From assembly GCF_035621355.1 (NCBI RefSeq), contig NZ_CP141769.1:1674001-1738000 (forward strand): a DNA stretch of 64,000 nt, written 5' to 3'. This stretch comes from Thiobacillus sp. SCUT-2 (GTDB taxonomy: Bacteria > Pseudomonadota > Gammaproteobacteria > Burkholderiales > Thiobacillaceae). Under the pieces are notes generated by a model. The model did not search any database. It saw only the letters and a program-made list of their open reading frames with translations, and was not told where the DNA came from. Position numbers and translations under genes: made by a program. Shown in pieces: positions 34,735 to 44,237 of the stretch (the stretch's first letter is position 1; every line of letters starts with the position of its first letter).

Positions 34735-35244
34735 ATGAAATACGCTTCGATCGCGCTGGCCGCCCTGGCCGCATTTGCATCTGCCGCCCACGCTGCGCCG
34801 GCCATGATGTCCCCCGAGTGGACCGCCCAGGCGTGCGACGCCTGGAACAAGGATGCCACGCTGGCCAACGGCCTCGGCGAAAAGTGGATCAAGAACGACA
34901 AGGGCCGCGGCTACAAGATCATCCACCTCTACCGCACCGACTGCGGCGAAGCGACCCAGACCGAACTGAAGATCGTGGCCAAGGAAGGCAAGGCCATCTG
35001 CGTCTACGGCGGCGCGGTGCAGAACCCGCGGATGGACTACGCCGTCGACTACACGATGCACGCCACCACCGATCGCTGGGACGAAATGGGCGCCGGCGAG
35101 TATGGCCCGATGAAGGCCATGATGTTCGGCCGCCTCAAGTTCACCGGCCCGAAGATGGAAGCGATGAGCGTGATGGGCCCGTTCGAGGCCTTCCTCCGCC
35201 TGCCGGGCAAGATCCCCGGCGACAAGGCCTGCCCCGCCAAGTAA
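34735..35244 (+). CDS. exported SCP2-like sterol/lipid-binding domain protein
   Basis: 169 residues with a strong AGGAGGAG site and a signal peptide (MKYASIALAALAAFASAAHA). The middle resembles an SCP2 fold: MDYAVDYTMHATTDRWDEM, then YGPMKAMMFGRLKFTG, where the 'GKLK(F/I)xG' strand is typical. SCP2 domains hold hydrophobic ligands. A periplasmic form next to an MCE lipid transporter suggests a lipid role, but it has its own promoter-like region and terminator, so it is probably a separate unit. Two pairs of cysteines may form disulfides. Confidence 0.75.
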   Translation: MKYASIALAALAAFASAAHAAPAMMSPEWTAQACDAWNKDATLANGLGEKWIKNDKGRGYKIIHLYRTDCGEATQTELKIVAKEGKAICVYGGAVQNPRMDYAVDYTMHATTDRWDEMGAGEYGPMKAMMFGRLKFTGPKMEAMSVMGPFEAFLRLPGKIPGDKACPAK

Positions 35245-35259
35245 GCCGCGCACTGCATG

Positions 35260-35288
35260 AAAAAGCCGGGATCGCTCCCGGCTTTTTT
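35260..35288. terminator. bidirectional rho-independent terminator
   Basis: AAAAAGCCGGG and CCCGGCTTTTT form a perfect 11-pair stem around ATCGCT, ending in TTTTTT on the plus strand and a matching A-run for the minus strand. It lies 15 bases after the SCP2-like gene and 24 bases before the stop of the convergent FKBP gene, so it serves both. Confidence 0.9.
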
Positions 35289-35311
35289 GTTGCCTCGGCG
35301 CGTTGCGTGCT

Positions 35312-35797
35312 TCAGTGCAGCGTCGTCGGCACCGGGTCGAGCGGCCGGCCATTGCGGATTTCCTCGGGGGTGGCATCGCGGATATCCGTGACGTTCACCA
35401 GGCAGGTCACGCTCTGCCCTGCCAGCGAGGGATTGCCATCCACGGTCACCTTGCCGTCCTCGATCTTGGTGACATAGAAAGGCTTGGTCTCGCCCGCCTC
35501 GTTCTCGAACAGGACCTCGGCGCCGACGCGGCGGAATTGCGGCGGCACGTTCTCGATGTCGTCGACGAACACCAGGCTCTCGTCGCGCTCGCCGTAGCCT
35601 TCCTCGGGCGACAGGGCGATCTCGACGCGGTCACCCACCTTGCAGCCCGCCACCGCGGCCTCGATTGCCGGCAGGATGCCGCTGTTGGCGCCGTGCACGT
35701 AGCCGACCGGGATGTCGTGCTGCTCGACGACCATGCCGCGCGCGTCGAGGATGGAGTAGGTGATGTATACGAGTTTGTTACGCGTCACGGTGGTCAT
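35312..35797 (-). CDS. FKBP-type peptidyl-prolyl isomerase, SlyD-like
   Basis: 161 residues from the ATG at 35797 (MTTVTRNKLVYITYSILDAR). The FKBP fold with inserted IF domain is visible: GYVHGANSGILPAIEAAVAG, then VGDRVEIALSPEEGYGERD. It lacks the His-rich metal-binding tail of E. coli SlyD, so it is closer to the FkpB/SlpA or short SlyD type. It acts as a cytoplasmic folding helper. It shares a 108-base divergent region with pgi. Confidence 0.9.
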   Translation of the reverse strand: MTTVTRNKLVYITYSILDARGMVVEQHDIPVGYVHGANSGILPAIEAAVAGCKVGDRVEIALSPEEGYGERDESLVFVDDIENVPPQFRRVGAEVLFENEAGETKPFYVTKIEDGKVTVDGNPSLAGQSVTCLVNVTDIRDATPEEIRNGRPLDPVPTTLH

Positions 35798-35905
35798 GCT
35801 GTCTGATCCTGATTCTTCGAAGAAGGCACCGCGCCCGCCATCAAGCCTGCGCCGGTCCCGTCCGCTTATGATACCTTCGAAGCCCGTGCCACACACCGTT
35901 TGCCC

Positions 35906-37558
35906 ATGAAACCGCTCAAGCACCTGCCTGCCTGGAAGACGCTGGAACAGCATCACAAGGCCATGCGCGATTTCGACATGCGTGCCGCGTTCCGCGAGGA
36001 CGCCCAGCGCTTCGACAACCTCTCCCTGCGCTGCGGCAACCTGCTGCTCGACTTCTCGAAGAATCGCGTCACCACCGAGACGATGCAGCACCTGATGCAG
36101 CTGGCACGCGAGTCGGACCTGGAAGCGATGCGCGCGGCGATGTGCCGTGGCGAGCGCATCAACTTCACCGAGAAGCGCGCGGTCCTGCACGTCGCCCTGC
36201 GCGCCCCGGTGCGCCCGCCGCTGGTCGTCGAGGGCGTCGACGTGGAGGCCGGGGTGGCCAAGGTGCTGGGCCGCATGCAGCACTTCGTCGAGTCCATCCA
36301 CAACGGCAGCTGGCTCGGCCATACCGGCAAGCCGATCCGTGACGTGGTGAACATCGGCATCGGCGGCTCCGACCTCGGCCCGGCGATGGTGTGCCATGCG
36401 CTCGACCACTACGCGGTGGAAAACCTGCGCGTGCACTTCGTCTCCAACCTCGATCCCGCGCATCTGGCGAGCACGCTGAAGTCGCTCGATCCCGAGACCA
36501 CGCTCTTCATCGTCGCCTCGAAGACCTTCACCACGCTGGAGACGCTCGCCAACGCCAACTCGGCCAAGGCCTGGCTGCTCGCCGCGCTGCGCGCGCCGGC
36601 CGCGGTGGCGCGCCATTTCGTCGCGCTGTCGACGAACCAGCCGGCAGTCGAGGCCTTCGGCATCGACCCGGACAACATGTTCATCTTCTGGGACTGGGTC
36701 GGCGGCCGCTATTCGCTGTGGTCGGCGATCGGCCTGTCGATCGCGCTGCAGATCGGCTGGGGCAACTTCCAGGCGCTGCTCGCCGGCGCGCACGCGATGG
36801 ACGTGCATTTCAAGGAAGCGCCGCTGGAAGCCAACATGCCGGTGATCCTCGGCATGCTCGGCATCTGGTACGCCAACTTCTGGGGTACCGACACCTACGG
36901 CGTGTTCCCCTACGACCAGCGCCTGCGCCTGCTGGTGCCCTTCCTGCAGCAGCTCGACATGGAGTCGAACGGCAAGAACGTCAACCGCGCCAACAAGCTG
37001 GTCAACTACAACACCGGTCCGATCGTCTGGGGTGCGCCGGGCACCAACGGCCAGCACGCCTTCTTCGAGCTGGTCCACCAGGGCACGCGGCTGATCCCGA
37101 CCGATTTCCTGGTCGCCGCGGTCAACCACACACCGCTCGCCGACCAGCACGAATGGCTGCTCGCCAACTGCCTGGCGCAGACCGAGGCGCTGCTGAAGGG
37201 CAAGTCGCGCGCCGTCATCGAGGCCGAGCTGATCGCGCAGGGCATGAGCCGCGAGGAAGCGAAGGCGCTCGCGCCGCACAAGGTCTTCCCCGGCAACCGT
37301 CCCAGCAACACCCTGCTCTACCAGAAGCTCGACCCGCATACGCTGGGCATGCTGATCGCACTCTACGAGCACAAGGTGTTCGTGCAGGGCGTGATCTGGC
37401 AGATCAACAGCTTCGACCAGTGGGGCGTCGAGCTCGGCAAGCAGCTGGCGCCGCCGATCCGCGCCGCGCTGAGTTCGGTACGTGTGATCGGCGAGCACGA
37501 CGGCTCGACGCTCGGCCTGATTGCCGACATCCGCCGGCGGCGCGGGCTCAGTACGTGA
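35906..37558 (+). CDS. pgi: glucose-6-phosphate isomerase
   Basis: 550 residues from the ATG; a TTG 6 bases upstream is possible. It interconverts glucose-6-P and fructose-6-P. The signatures NIGIGGSDLGPAMV, the GGRYSLWSAIGLSIAL segment and the C-terminal GVIWQINSFDQWGVELGKQL are intact. Length is normal. It stands alone and its last 11 bases overlap the end of the convergent DUF4139 gene. Confidence 0.97.
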   Translation: MKPLKHLPAWKTLEQHHKAMRDFDMRAAFREDAQRFDNLSLRCGNLLLDFSKNRVTTETMQHLMQLARESDLEAMRAAMCRGERINFTEKRAVLHVALRAPVRPPLVVEGVDVEAGVAKVLGRMQHFVESIHNGSWLGHTGKPIRDVVNIGIGGSDLGPAMVCHALDHYAVENLRVHFVSNLDPAHLASTLKSLDPETTLFIVASKTFTTLETLANANSAKAWLLAALRAPAAVARHFVALSTNQPAVEAFGIDPDNMFIFWDWVGGRYSLWSAIGLSIALQIGWGNFQALLAGAHAMDVHFKEAPLEANMPVILGMLGIWYANFWGTDTYGVFPYDQRLRLLVPFLQQLDMESNGKNVNRANKLVNYNTGPIVWGAPGTNGQHAFFELVHQGTRLIPTDFLVAAVNHTPLADQHEWLLANCLAQTEALLKGKSRAVIEAELIAQGMSREEAKALAPHKVFPGNRPSNTLLYQKLDPHTLGMLIALYEHKVFVQGVIWQINSFDQWGVELGKQLAPPIRAALSSVRVIGEHDGSTLGLIADIRRRRGLST

Positions 37559-38990
37559 CGCGTACCCGATAGGTCAGCGTGGCGCTGCCCTCCGCGGGTA
37601 CAGGTACCGTCCACTCGGCCGTCCCGGACGCGACCTTGGCGTGCGGTCGCGACTCCGAAACCATGACCCAGTCGCCTGGCACCGGCTCGCGCACCGTGAC
37701 CGTCACCGCTTCGGTCTTGGCATTCTTCAGCACGATCTCGTAGGCCGACTCGAACGCGTTGTCGTTCCGGCCGCTTCCCGCAAGCCTCCGGAAATCGGTC
37801 TGTTTCCTGATTGCGGTCACGTCGAAGGCCGCGCCCAGCTTCAGGCGCACGGTCGCGTTCTTCGGCGCATGGCCGATGCGGTCCTCGCCGACGAACTGCG
37901 CATGGCCCTCCCGGTCTCGCTTGTAGACCCGGACCACGCCGCCGGGCAAGGGCCTGCCCAGGCCCTTGCCCTGGTTGTCGAACTCGATGAAGACGCCCAC
38001 CCTGGCCGGCTCGCCGACGCCGCCACGCGGCGCGGCGTAGTAGTCGCTGCCGCCCTCCAGCAGGAACTGCTTACGAACCGGCACCCGCTCGGCCGTCATC
38101 AGCGCGACCTGCTTGGTCTGGTTGTTGGCCAGCGACGTCGCGCCGGGCAGCGTGTAAAGGTGGTACTCGAACAGCGCTTCCTGCGCCGCGCCGGCTTCGT
38201 CCGCGGCTTTCGCCGCCACTGTCGCCATCGCACGCGGAAGCGGACGCCCCTCGCGCACCCGATTGACCTCGCCGGCCACGAGCTGAACGCGGGCGTCCGG
38301 GTAGTCCGCGCCGCTCTGGTTCGTGAGGGTCACCCAGCCATCGAGCACGAGACGGTCCTCGGCGGCATTCAACCGCGCGACGTAATCCGCGCGCCACGTC
38401 AGCCCGCCGGTAAGGTACGAGAGCTCGAGTTCCTGCGGCCCTGCGGCCGCATCGAGGAGCGAAACGCGCAGCGTGGGCGCGGCGTGCAGCGTGTCGGGCA
38501 CGCCGGGGAACGCGAGCCGCCCGGGCACGCCGGCCTCGACCCGGTCGGCGTAGCGGAGCACGACGCCGCCGGTGGTCGACAGCACGGTCGCCTTTTCGCG
38601 GGTTTCCGCGCCGCTGGACGGATTCACCGTGATCACCGTGACCTCGCGCCCGACGTAGGCGTCGAGCAGCGTTTGCGGCGTCAGCGCCTCGAATTCGAAC
38701 TGCTGTTCGTGCACCCGCCATGCCGTGGCATTCGAGATGCCGCGCAGTTGCGCCGTTTCGGGCTGCATCTGCGCCGCCACGTCGCGCCAGACCAACTGGC
38801 TCGCGCCCCGGGCAAGCCCGATCCGCCGCGTATCCCCGACCAGTGCGACATTGTCGGCATAGAGGGTCACGGCCATGCTGCGGCGGTCGGCTGCCGTGCT
38901 CACGACCGCGTCACGCGATGCCGCCCAGGCGCCCTGCCCGACGAGCGCCAGGCTCGCAAGCAGGGCGCTGGCCAAGATGCCTTTCATCAT
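37548..38990 (-). CDS. exported DUF4139-domain protein
   Basis: About 480 residues from the ATG at 38990, chosen because GGGGAGG lies 5 bases upstream and the product starts with a signal peptide (MKGILASALLASLALVGQGA). The body has the mucoidy-inhibitor-like/DUF4139 beta-rich pattern: YLTGGLTWRADYVARL, later VFIEFDNQGKGLGRPLPGGV and EIVLKNAKTEAVTVTVREP. Such proteins are periplasmic or surface-exposed and of unknown function. No partner gene is evident. Confidence 0.82.
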   Translation of the reverse strand: MMKGILASALLASLALVGQGAWAASRDAVVSTAADRRSMAVTLYADNVALVGDTRRIGLARGASQLVWRDVAAQMQPETAQLRGISNATAWRVHEQQFEFEALTPQTLLDAYVGREVTVITVNPSSGAETREKATVLSTTGGVVLRYADRVEAGVPGRLAFPGVPDTLHAAPTLRVSLLDAAAGPQELELSYLTGGLTWRADYVARLNAAEDRLVLDGWVTLTNQSGADYPDARVQLVAGEVNRVREGRPLPRAMATVAAKAADEAGAAQEALFEYHLYTLPGATSLANNQTKQVALMTAERVPVRKQFLLEGGSDYYAAPRGGVGEPARVGVFIEFDNQGKGLGRPLPGGVVRVYKRDREGHAQFVGEDRIGHAPKNATVRLKLGAAFDVTAIRKQTDFRRLAGSGRNDNAFESAYEIVLKNAKTEAVTVTVREPVPGDWVMVSESRPHAKVASGTAEWTVPVPAEGSATLTYRVRVTY

Positions 38991-39092
38991 TCGAACCTCC
39001 CCGGACGTTTCGACAGGCTGCCATGATGACCGAAGCAGGCGAAAAATGCTGGGGAGCGCTAGAATGACGCCACGGAGCACGCAGCAAACGAC

Positions 39093-40385
39093 ATGACCTC
39101 AGACGACCCCCATCCCTCGCGCATCGTCGGCGGCGGCATCAATACCAGCGAATACGAACAGCCCGTGGTCGTCACGCAGATGCTGGGAATCGACAGCAAT
39201 GCGCCGGTCCGCGAAGAGGCGCTGCGGGCGCGCTTTCTGTCGTTCGATCCCCTGTTCGACGCCGGCTCCAGCCTGGTCGCCCACCAGCTGGTCCTGCGCG
39301 GCCGTTCGACCCCGGCCGACGCGCCGCCGGAAATCCTGCGGATGGAGGAAGACATGCTGCTGACCGGCCTGTATTCCCTCGCCCAGGACGGTCTCACCGG
39401 CAAGCTGCCGCTCCTGATCAAGATCGGCTCGAGCGTGCTGTTCAGCGACATTCCGCAGCAGCTCGACCACCCGCGGCTGATCTGGTGCGTCGCCATCGAC
39501 AACGAGCAGCAGCTTGCGCGCGCGCTCGCCCTGCAGGATGCCGGGCTGACGTTCTGCGTCACGCTCAACCGCAGCAACCCCGTCGTCTACGACAGCGCGT
39601 CGGCGTGGCCGTATCTGTCATGCCATGCCGACGAGCGGCCGCCGGCGGGCGCGCGCCATCTGGTCGTGGAAGGGGTGCGCCACGGAGATGCGCAGATACG
39701 CTGGCCGAACGATGCCTGGTTCCGCGGCAGCTACTTCTCGGGCGACACCCAGCCCGCGTCCGTCAGCCCGGAACACGCGGTGCAACTTGACTTGCTGGCG
39801 CTGGCGCTGCGCGAGTCGGTGGAAACGCTGGTGCAGTTCTTCCGCCTGAACCCCGACATGTCGCCGCGCCTGCTCGCCATCGCCAACTCCCGGGTCGGCG
39901 GCCTCAGTCGCCCCGCCGAATCCACCGCGCACGCGCTCATCATGCTGGGGCCGCAGCGCGCGAGCCGGGTGGCGGCGCTGCTCGCGCTGGCCGGCAAGCA
40001 GCCCAGCGAGACGTCCCGGCACTACGCCATAACCGCGCTCACGCGTGCCCTTTTCATGGGCAAGCTCACCCGCCTTGGCGCGCCCGCCGAGAGCGCCGCA
40101 GCGGCGTTCCAGGTTGGCCTGCTCTCGACCGCCGCGCCCGCGCTGTCGCTGCCGGTGGAAAAGCTGATTCGCAAGCTGGGGCTCTCGGCCACCACGGCGC
40201 GCGCCCTCAGCGCGCATCCGTCGCCCGAGGGCGCCATGCTGCAGATGACCCACGCCTGCGAGAACAACGATGTCGACGCGCTCGCCGCGTACGCGGAGAA
40301 GCTGGACATCCCCCTGCACCAGATTTCCGTCGCCTACCTCGACGCACTGATCGCCGCTTCGGAACTCGACGCCGCCCTGCAGTGA
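39093..40385 (+). CDS. YuxH-like EAL-HDOD signalling protein
   Basis: 430 residues. The N-terminal half resembles an EAL fold (FDAGSSLVAHQLVLRG; late WFRGSYFSGDT in place of the usual lid motif) but lacks the EAL, ITE and DDFG catalytic motifs, so it should not cleave c-di-GMP. The C-terminal half is an HDOD domain (LDLLALALRESVETLVQFFR; VAALLALAGKQP). Proteins with this layout are regulatory; no enzymatic role is expected. It stands 35 bases upstream of the exonuclease gene. Confidence 0.82.
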   Translation: MTSDDPHPSRIVGGGINTSEYEQPVVVTQMLGIDSNAPVREEALRARFLSFDPLFDAGSSLVAHQLVLRGRSTPADAPPEILRMEEDMLLTGLYSLAQDGLTGKLPLLIKIGSSVLFSDIPQQLDHPRLIWCVAIDNEQQLARALALQDAGLTFCVTLNRSNPVVYDSASAWPYLSCHADERPPAGARHLVVEGVRHGDAQIRWPNDAWFRGSYFSGDTQPASVSPEHAVQLDLLALALRESVETLVQFFRLNPDMSPRLLAIANSRVGGLSRPAESTAHALIMLGPQRASRVAALLALAGKQPSETSRHYAITALTRALFMGKLTRLGAPAESAAAAFQVGLLSTAAPALSLPVEKLIRKLGLSATTARALSAHPSPEGAMLQMTHACENNDVDALAAYAEKLDIPLHQISVAYLDALIAASELDAALQ

Positions 40386-40420
40386 CGGCGTAAAATGGCG
40401 GTTTTTGCCGTCTCCGTGCC

Positions 40421-41197
40421 ATGCAGCCCACCCTGGTCTTCGACATTGAAACCATCCCGGATCTCGCCGGGTTCGCCGCCGTCAACGGCATCGCCGAAAC
40501 GGCGCTGCCGCAGGCCGAACTCGCCGAAATGGCGCTGCTCGCGCGCCGCCAGAAGACCGGCAGCGACTTCATGCCGCATCACCTGCACCGCATCGTCGCC
40601 ATCTCCTGCGTGCTCCGGAGCGGCGACCAGCTCAAGGTCTGGTCGCTCGGCGAGCCCGGCTGCAGCGAGGCCGAGCTGATCCAGCGCTTCTACGACGGCA
40701 TCGAGCGCTACACCCCGCAGCTGGTGTCGTGGAACGGCGGCGGCTTCGACCTGCCGGTACTGCATTACCGCAGTCTGATCCACGGCGTCACCGCTGCGCG
40801 CTACTGGGACTGGGGCGACGACGACAAGGAGTTCAAGTGGAACAACTACCTGTCGCGCTACCACACCCGCCATCTCGACCTGATGGACGTGCTCGCCATG
40901 TACCAGCCGCGTGCCAACGCGCCGCTCGATGACATGGCGAAGCTGTGCGGCTTCCCCGGCAAGCTGGGGATGGACGGCTCGAAGGTGCTGGAAGCGTTCC
41001 AGGCCGGCCAGATCGACGCCATCCGCAACTACTGCGAGACCGACGTCATGAACACGTGGCTCGTCTACCTGCGCTTCCAGAAGATGCGCGGCACGCTGAC
41101 CGACGCCGCCTACGCTGCCGAGATCGAACTCGCGCGCAGCACCGTCGCGTCCCACCCGGTCCCGCACTGGCAGGAATTCCTGGCGGCCTGGAAATGA
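40421..41197 (+). CDS. PolB-like 3'-5' exonuclease
   Basis: 258 residues. DEDD exonuclease motifs are clear: Exo I D8-I-E10 ([11 protein letters not shown]), Exo II in [16 protein letters not shown], and Exo III in [15 protein letters not shown]. It fits the stand-alone exonuclease family related to DNA polymerase B. The substrate (DNA or RNA) is unknown. Its stop overlaps the rlmD start (ATGA), so they are coupled, hinting at a nucleic-acid maintenance unit. Confidence 0.88.
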   Translation: MQPTLVFDIETIPDLAGFAAVNGIAETALPQAELAEMALLARRQKTGSDFMPHHLHRIVAISCVLRSGDQLKVWSLGEPGCSEAELIQRFYDGIERYTPQLVSWNGGGFDLPVLHYRSLIHGVTAARYWDWGDDDKEFKWNNYLSRYHTRHLDLMDVLAMYQPRANAPLDDMAKLCGFPGKLGMDGSKVLEAFQAGQIDAIRNYCETDVMNTWLVYLRFQKMRGTLTDAAYAAEIELARSTVASHPVPHWQEFLAAWK

Positions 41198-42492
41198 GCC
41201 TGGTCGTCGACATCCTCTCCCTCGACCACGAGGGCCACGGCGTCGCACGCCTCGACGGCAAGGTCACCTTCGTCGACGGCGCGCTGGCCGGCGAGCGCGC
41301 GGAAATCGCGATCTATCGCAAGCACGCCAAGTACAACTCGGCCAATGCGGTCGCGATTCTCGCGGCGAGCGCGCAGCGCGCAGAACCGCGTTGCCGCTAT
41401 TTCGGCCGCTGCGGCGGCTGCTCGATGCAGCATCTCGAACCGAGCGCCCAGGTCGCGGCCAAGCAGCGCGTGCTGGAGGAAAACCTCGCGCGCATCGGCA
41501 AGGTGAAACCCGACGTCATCCTGCGTCCGCTGCACGGCCCGACCTGGGGCTACCGCCACCGCGCGCGGCTCTCGGTGCGGCGCGTCGACAAGAAGGGCGG
41601 CGTGCTGGTCGGCTTCCACGAGAAGCGCTCGAGCTTCATCGCCGACATGAACCAGTGCGAAGTGCTGACGCCGGCCGTGTCGGCGCTGATCCGGCCGCTG
41701 CGCGCGCTGATCACCGAGCTCTCGAATTCCGACCGCATTCCGCAGATCGAGATCGCGGTCGGCGAGCACGTCACCGTGCTGGTGTTCCGCCTGCTCGAAC
41801 CGTGGACCGACGACGATGCCGCGAGGGTGCGCACCTTCGCCGACGCGCATGGCGTTCAGGTCTGGGAACAGAGGAAGGGGCCCGAGACGGCACGCCCGTT
41901 CTGGCCCGACATCGCGCCCGAGCTTGCCTACAGCCTGCCCGAATTCGGCCTCGTCATGCCGTTCCGGCCGACCGAATTCACCCAGGTCAACGCCGCGATC
42001 AACCGCGCGCTGGTGAGCCGCGCGCTGCGTCTGCTCGATCCGCAGCCAGGGGAGCGCATCGCGGACCTGTTCTGCGGTCTGGGCAACTTCACCCTGCCGA
42101 TCGCCCGCAGCGGGGCCGAGGTGCTCGGCATCGAGGGCAGCGCCGAGCTCGTCGCCCGCGCGCGCGAGAACGCCCTGCGCAACGGGCTGCCCAACGCGCG
42201 ATTCGAGGTCGACAACCTGTTCGAGATGACGCCGGAGAAATTCGCCGCGCTCGGCGATCTCGACAAGCTGCTGATCGACCCGCCGCGCTCGGGCGCGATC
42301 GAGGTCGTGAAGTCGCTGCCGGAAGCCGGCGCGCCCCGGCGCATCGTCTACGTCTCCTGCGACCCCGCGACGCTGGCGCGCGACGCCGAGGTGCTGGTCC
42401 ACGTCAAGGGCTACCGGCTGCGCGCCGCGGGGGTCGCCAACATGTTTCCGCACACGGCCCACGTCGAGTCGATCGCGCTTTTCGAGCGGTAA
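41194..42492 (+). CDS. rlmD: 23S rRNA (uracil-1939-C5)-methyltransferase
   Basis: 432 residues. An N-terminal TRAM-type region precedes the Fe-S cysteines C67, C73 and C76 ([10 protein letters not shown]) and probably C152 (NQCEVL). The SAM site is [12 protein letters not shown], and the catalytic cysteine is in [15 protein letters not shown]. It methylates U1939 of 23S rRNA. Length and motifs favour RlmD over RlmC or TrmA. Translation is coupled to the exonuclease gene. Confidence 0.94.
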   Translation: MSLVVDILSLDHEGHGVARLDGKVTFVDGALAGERAEIAIYRKHAKYNSANAVAILAASAQRAEPRCRYFGRCGGCSMQHLEPSAQVAAKQRVLEENLARIGKVKPDVILRPLHGPTWGYRHRARLSVRRVDKKGGVLVGFHEKRSSFIADMNQCEVLTPAVSALIRPLRALITELSNSDRIPQIEIAVGEHVTVLVFRLLEPWTDDDAARVRTFADAHGVQVWEQRKGPETARPFWPDIAPELAYSLPEFGLVMPFRPTEFTQVNAAINRALVSRALRLLDPQPGERIADLFCGLGNFTLPIARSGAEVLGIEGSAELVARARENALRNGLPNARFEVDNLFEMTPEKFAALGDLDKLLIDPPRSGAIEVVKSLPEAGAPRRIVYVSCDPATLARDAEVLVHVKGYRLRAAGVANMFPHTAHVESIALFER

Positions 42493-42515
42493 TCCCTTAA
42501 AATCCCCGGTTTCAG

Positions 42516-42536
42516 TCCCTAGCCCCTAGTTCCTAG
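42516..42536 (+). repeat. three tandem heptamers upstream of lysC
   Basis: TCCCTAG, CCCCTAG and TTCCTAG follow one another without gaps, then CCCATAA. They end 8 bases before the lysC ATG, in the position where a ribosome-binding site would be. The same heptamers form the larger element at 46886-47011. Confidence 0.8.
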
Positions 42537-42544
42537 CCCATAAC

Positions 42545-43774
42545 ATGGCCCTCATCGTACAAAAATACGGCGGCACCTCGGTCGCCAACGTCGAACGCAT
42601 CCGCGCGGTCGCGGAGCGCGTCGCCAAATTCAAGATGCTCGGCCATCAGGTCGTCGTCGTGCTCTCCGCCATGTCGGGCGAGACCAACCGCCTGATCGGC
42701 CTGGCGAAGGAAATCCAGGCGCAGCCCGACCCGCGCGAGCTCGACATGCTGGTATCGACCGGCGAACAGGTCACCATCGCGCTGCTGGCGATGGCCCTGA
42801 AGGACCTGGGTCTCAAGGCGAAGAGCTACACGGGCAGCCAGGTTCGCATCCTGACCGACAACGCCTTCACCAAGGCGCGCATCCTCAGCATCGACGAAGC
42901 CAACATGCGGCGCGACCTCGATTCCGGCCACGTCGTCGTGGTCGCCGGCTTCCAGGGCGTCGACGCCGACGGCAACATCACCACGCTGGGGCGCGGCGGC
43001 TCCGACACCACCGGGGTGGCGCTTGCCGCGGCGCTCACGGCCGACGAATGCCAGATCTACACCGACGTGGACGGCGTCTACACCACCGACCCGCGCATCG
43101 TGCCCGAGGCGCGCCGCCTGAAGACCATCACCTTCGAGGAGATGCTGGAGATGGCGAGCCTCGGCTCCAAGGTGCTGCAGATCCGCTCGGTCGAGTTCGC
43201 CGGCAAGTACAAGGTCAAACTGCGGGTGCTGTCCAGCTTTCAGGACGAAGGCGACGGCACGCTCATCACATTCGAGGAAAACGACAGCATGGAACAACCC
43301 GTCATCTCCGGCATCGCCTTCAACCGCGACGAAGCGAAAATCACCGTGGTCGGCGTGCCCGACCAGCCCGGCGTGGCTTACAAGATCCTCGGCCCGGTCG
43401 CCGACGCCAACATCGACGTCGACATGATCGTGCAGAACGTCGGCCATGCGAACACCACCGACTTCACCTTCACCGTCCATCGCAACGACTTCAGCAAGGC
43501 CCTCGACATCGTGAAGGCCCACGCCACCGCCATTGGCGCGCGCGAGGTCACCGGCGACGACAGGATCGCCAAGGTCTCGATCGTCGGCGTCGGCATGCGC
43601 TCCCACGTCGGCGTGGCACGCAAGATGTTCGAGACCCTGTCGAAGGAGAACATCAACCTGCAGATGATCTCGACCTCCGAGATCAAGATCTCCGTCGTCG
43701 TCGAGGACAAGTACATGGAACTCGCGGTGCGCGCGCTGCACCAGGCGTTCGAACTCGACAAGGCCAGCGCCTGA
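42545..43774 (+). CDS. lysC: aspartate kinase
   Basis: 409 residues. It phosphorylates aspartate, the first step to Lys, Met, Thr and diaminopimelate. KYGGTSVANVERIRAVAERV, the GRGGSDTTGVALAAAL nucleotide region and two C-terminal ACT domains (EAKITVVGVPDQPGVAYKIL; IVGVGMRSHVGVARKMF) are intact, so it is the feedback-controlled monofunctional type, and an internal second start for a beta subunit is possible. No typical ribosome-binding site precedes it; heptamer repeats occupy the leader. Confidence 0.97.
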   Translation: MALIVQKYGGTSVANVERIRAVAERVAKFKMLGHQVVVVLSAMSGETNRLIGLAKEIQAQPDPRELDMLVSTGEQVTIALLAMALKDLGLKAKSYTGSQVRILTDNAFTKARILSIDEANMRRDLDSGHVVVVAGFQGVDADGNITTLGRGGSDTTGVALAAALTADECQIYTDVDGVYTTDPRIVPEARRLKTITFEEMLEMASLGSKVLQIRSVEFAGKYKVKLRVLSSFQDEGDGTLITFEENDSMEQPVISGIAFNRDEAKITVVGVPDQPGVAYKILGPVADANIDVDMIVQNVGHANTTDFTFTVHRNDFSKALDIVKAHATAIGAREVTGDDRIAKVSIVGVGMRSHVGVARKMFETLSKENINLQMISTSEIKISVVVEDKYMELAVRALHQAFELDKASA

Positions 43775-43828
43775 AGCCCGTTCCGGGTGGCTTTCCGCCG
43801 CGCATTCCGATACAATGCGCGGCGGTTC

Positions 43829-43922
43829 GGAGACGTGGCCGAGAGGTTGAAGGTACTCCCCTGCTAAGGGAGCATACGGGCTTAAACCTGTATCGAGGGT
43901 TCGAATCCCTCCGTCTCCGCCA
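43829..43922 (+). tRNA. tRNA-Ser (anticodon GCT), CCA encoded
   Basis: The acceptor GGAGACG/CGTCTCC, anticodon loop CTGCTAA (GCT), a long variable arm (CATACGGGCTTAAACCTGTATC) and the T arm with GGTTCGAATCC identify serine. Discriminator G is followed by encoded CCA. A TACAAT -10 lies at 43811-43816. Confidence 0.97.
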
Positions 43923-43971
43923 AATTCTGATCGCAGGCAGATGACATCTGTCCAAGATCGCCAAAACTGCG

Positions 43972-43977
43972 TATAAT
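43972..43977 (+). promoter_or_regulatory. -10 box of the tRNA-Arg promoter
   Basis: A perfect TATAAT lies 15 bases before the tRNA-Arg 5' end. A weak TGTCCA at a 17-base spacing is the best -35. The following GCGCAACC is a typical G/C-rich discriminator of a stable RNA promoter. Confidence 0.7.
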
Positions 43978-43991
43978 GCGCAACCTTCTAA

Positions 43992-44068
43992 GCGCCCGTA
44001 GCTCAGCTGGATAGAGTACTTGGCTACGAACCAAGGGGTCAGGAGTTCGAATCTCTTCGGGCGCGCCA
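43992..44068 (+). tRNA. tRNA-Arg (anticodon ACG), CCA encoded
   Basis: Acceptor GCGCCCG/CGGGCGC, D arm GCTC with AGCTGGATA, anticodon loop CTACGAA (ACG, read as ICG after deamination) and T arm AGTTCGAATCT form a complete cloverleaf. The discriminator G is followed by CCA. Confidence 0.97.
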
Positions 44069-44073
44069 AACAC

Positions 44074-44105
44074 GACAAGGGGCCGGCTTATGCCGGCCCC
44101 TTGTC
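44074..44105 (+). terminator. strong hairpin after tRNA-Arg
   Basis: GACAAGGGGCCGGC and GCCGGCCCCTTGTC form a perfect 14-pair stem around TTAT, 5 bases after the tRNA CCA. No T-run follows on either strand, so it may be an L-shaped terminator or a processing or stability element. Confidence 0.65.
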
Positions 44106-44197
44106 ACGTCCGGCACCCACGCCAACCGCACCCCCTTTCCCAGGCGCGACGCCCCGCCTCGCAAAAATAAGCGTTGCCAAGCTGACATAATGTCAGT

Positions 44198-44216
44198 AAT
44201 AATGATTCTCATTTGA
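44198..44216. promoter_or_regulatory. Fur box upstream of the barrel-like protein gene
   Basis: AATAATGATTCTCATTTGA agrees with the 19-base Fur consensus GATAATGATAATCATTATC at 13 positions, including the ATAATGAT and TCATT half-sites. It lies 22 bases before the ATG, where Fur-iron would block transcription. The surrounding AT-rich stretch contrasts with the GC-rich neighbourhood. Confidence 0.75.
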
Positions 44217-44237
44217 ATCATAAGGGAGTGCAACAGA

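Noticed and set aside
37548-37558. Convergent 11-base stop overlap, also seen at 27243-27253, as a shared control feature
   Set aside because: Equal overlap length in two places is most simply chance in compact genomes.
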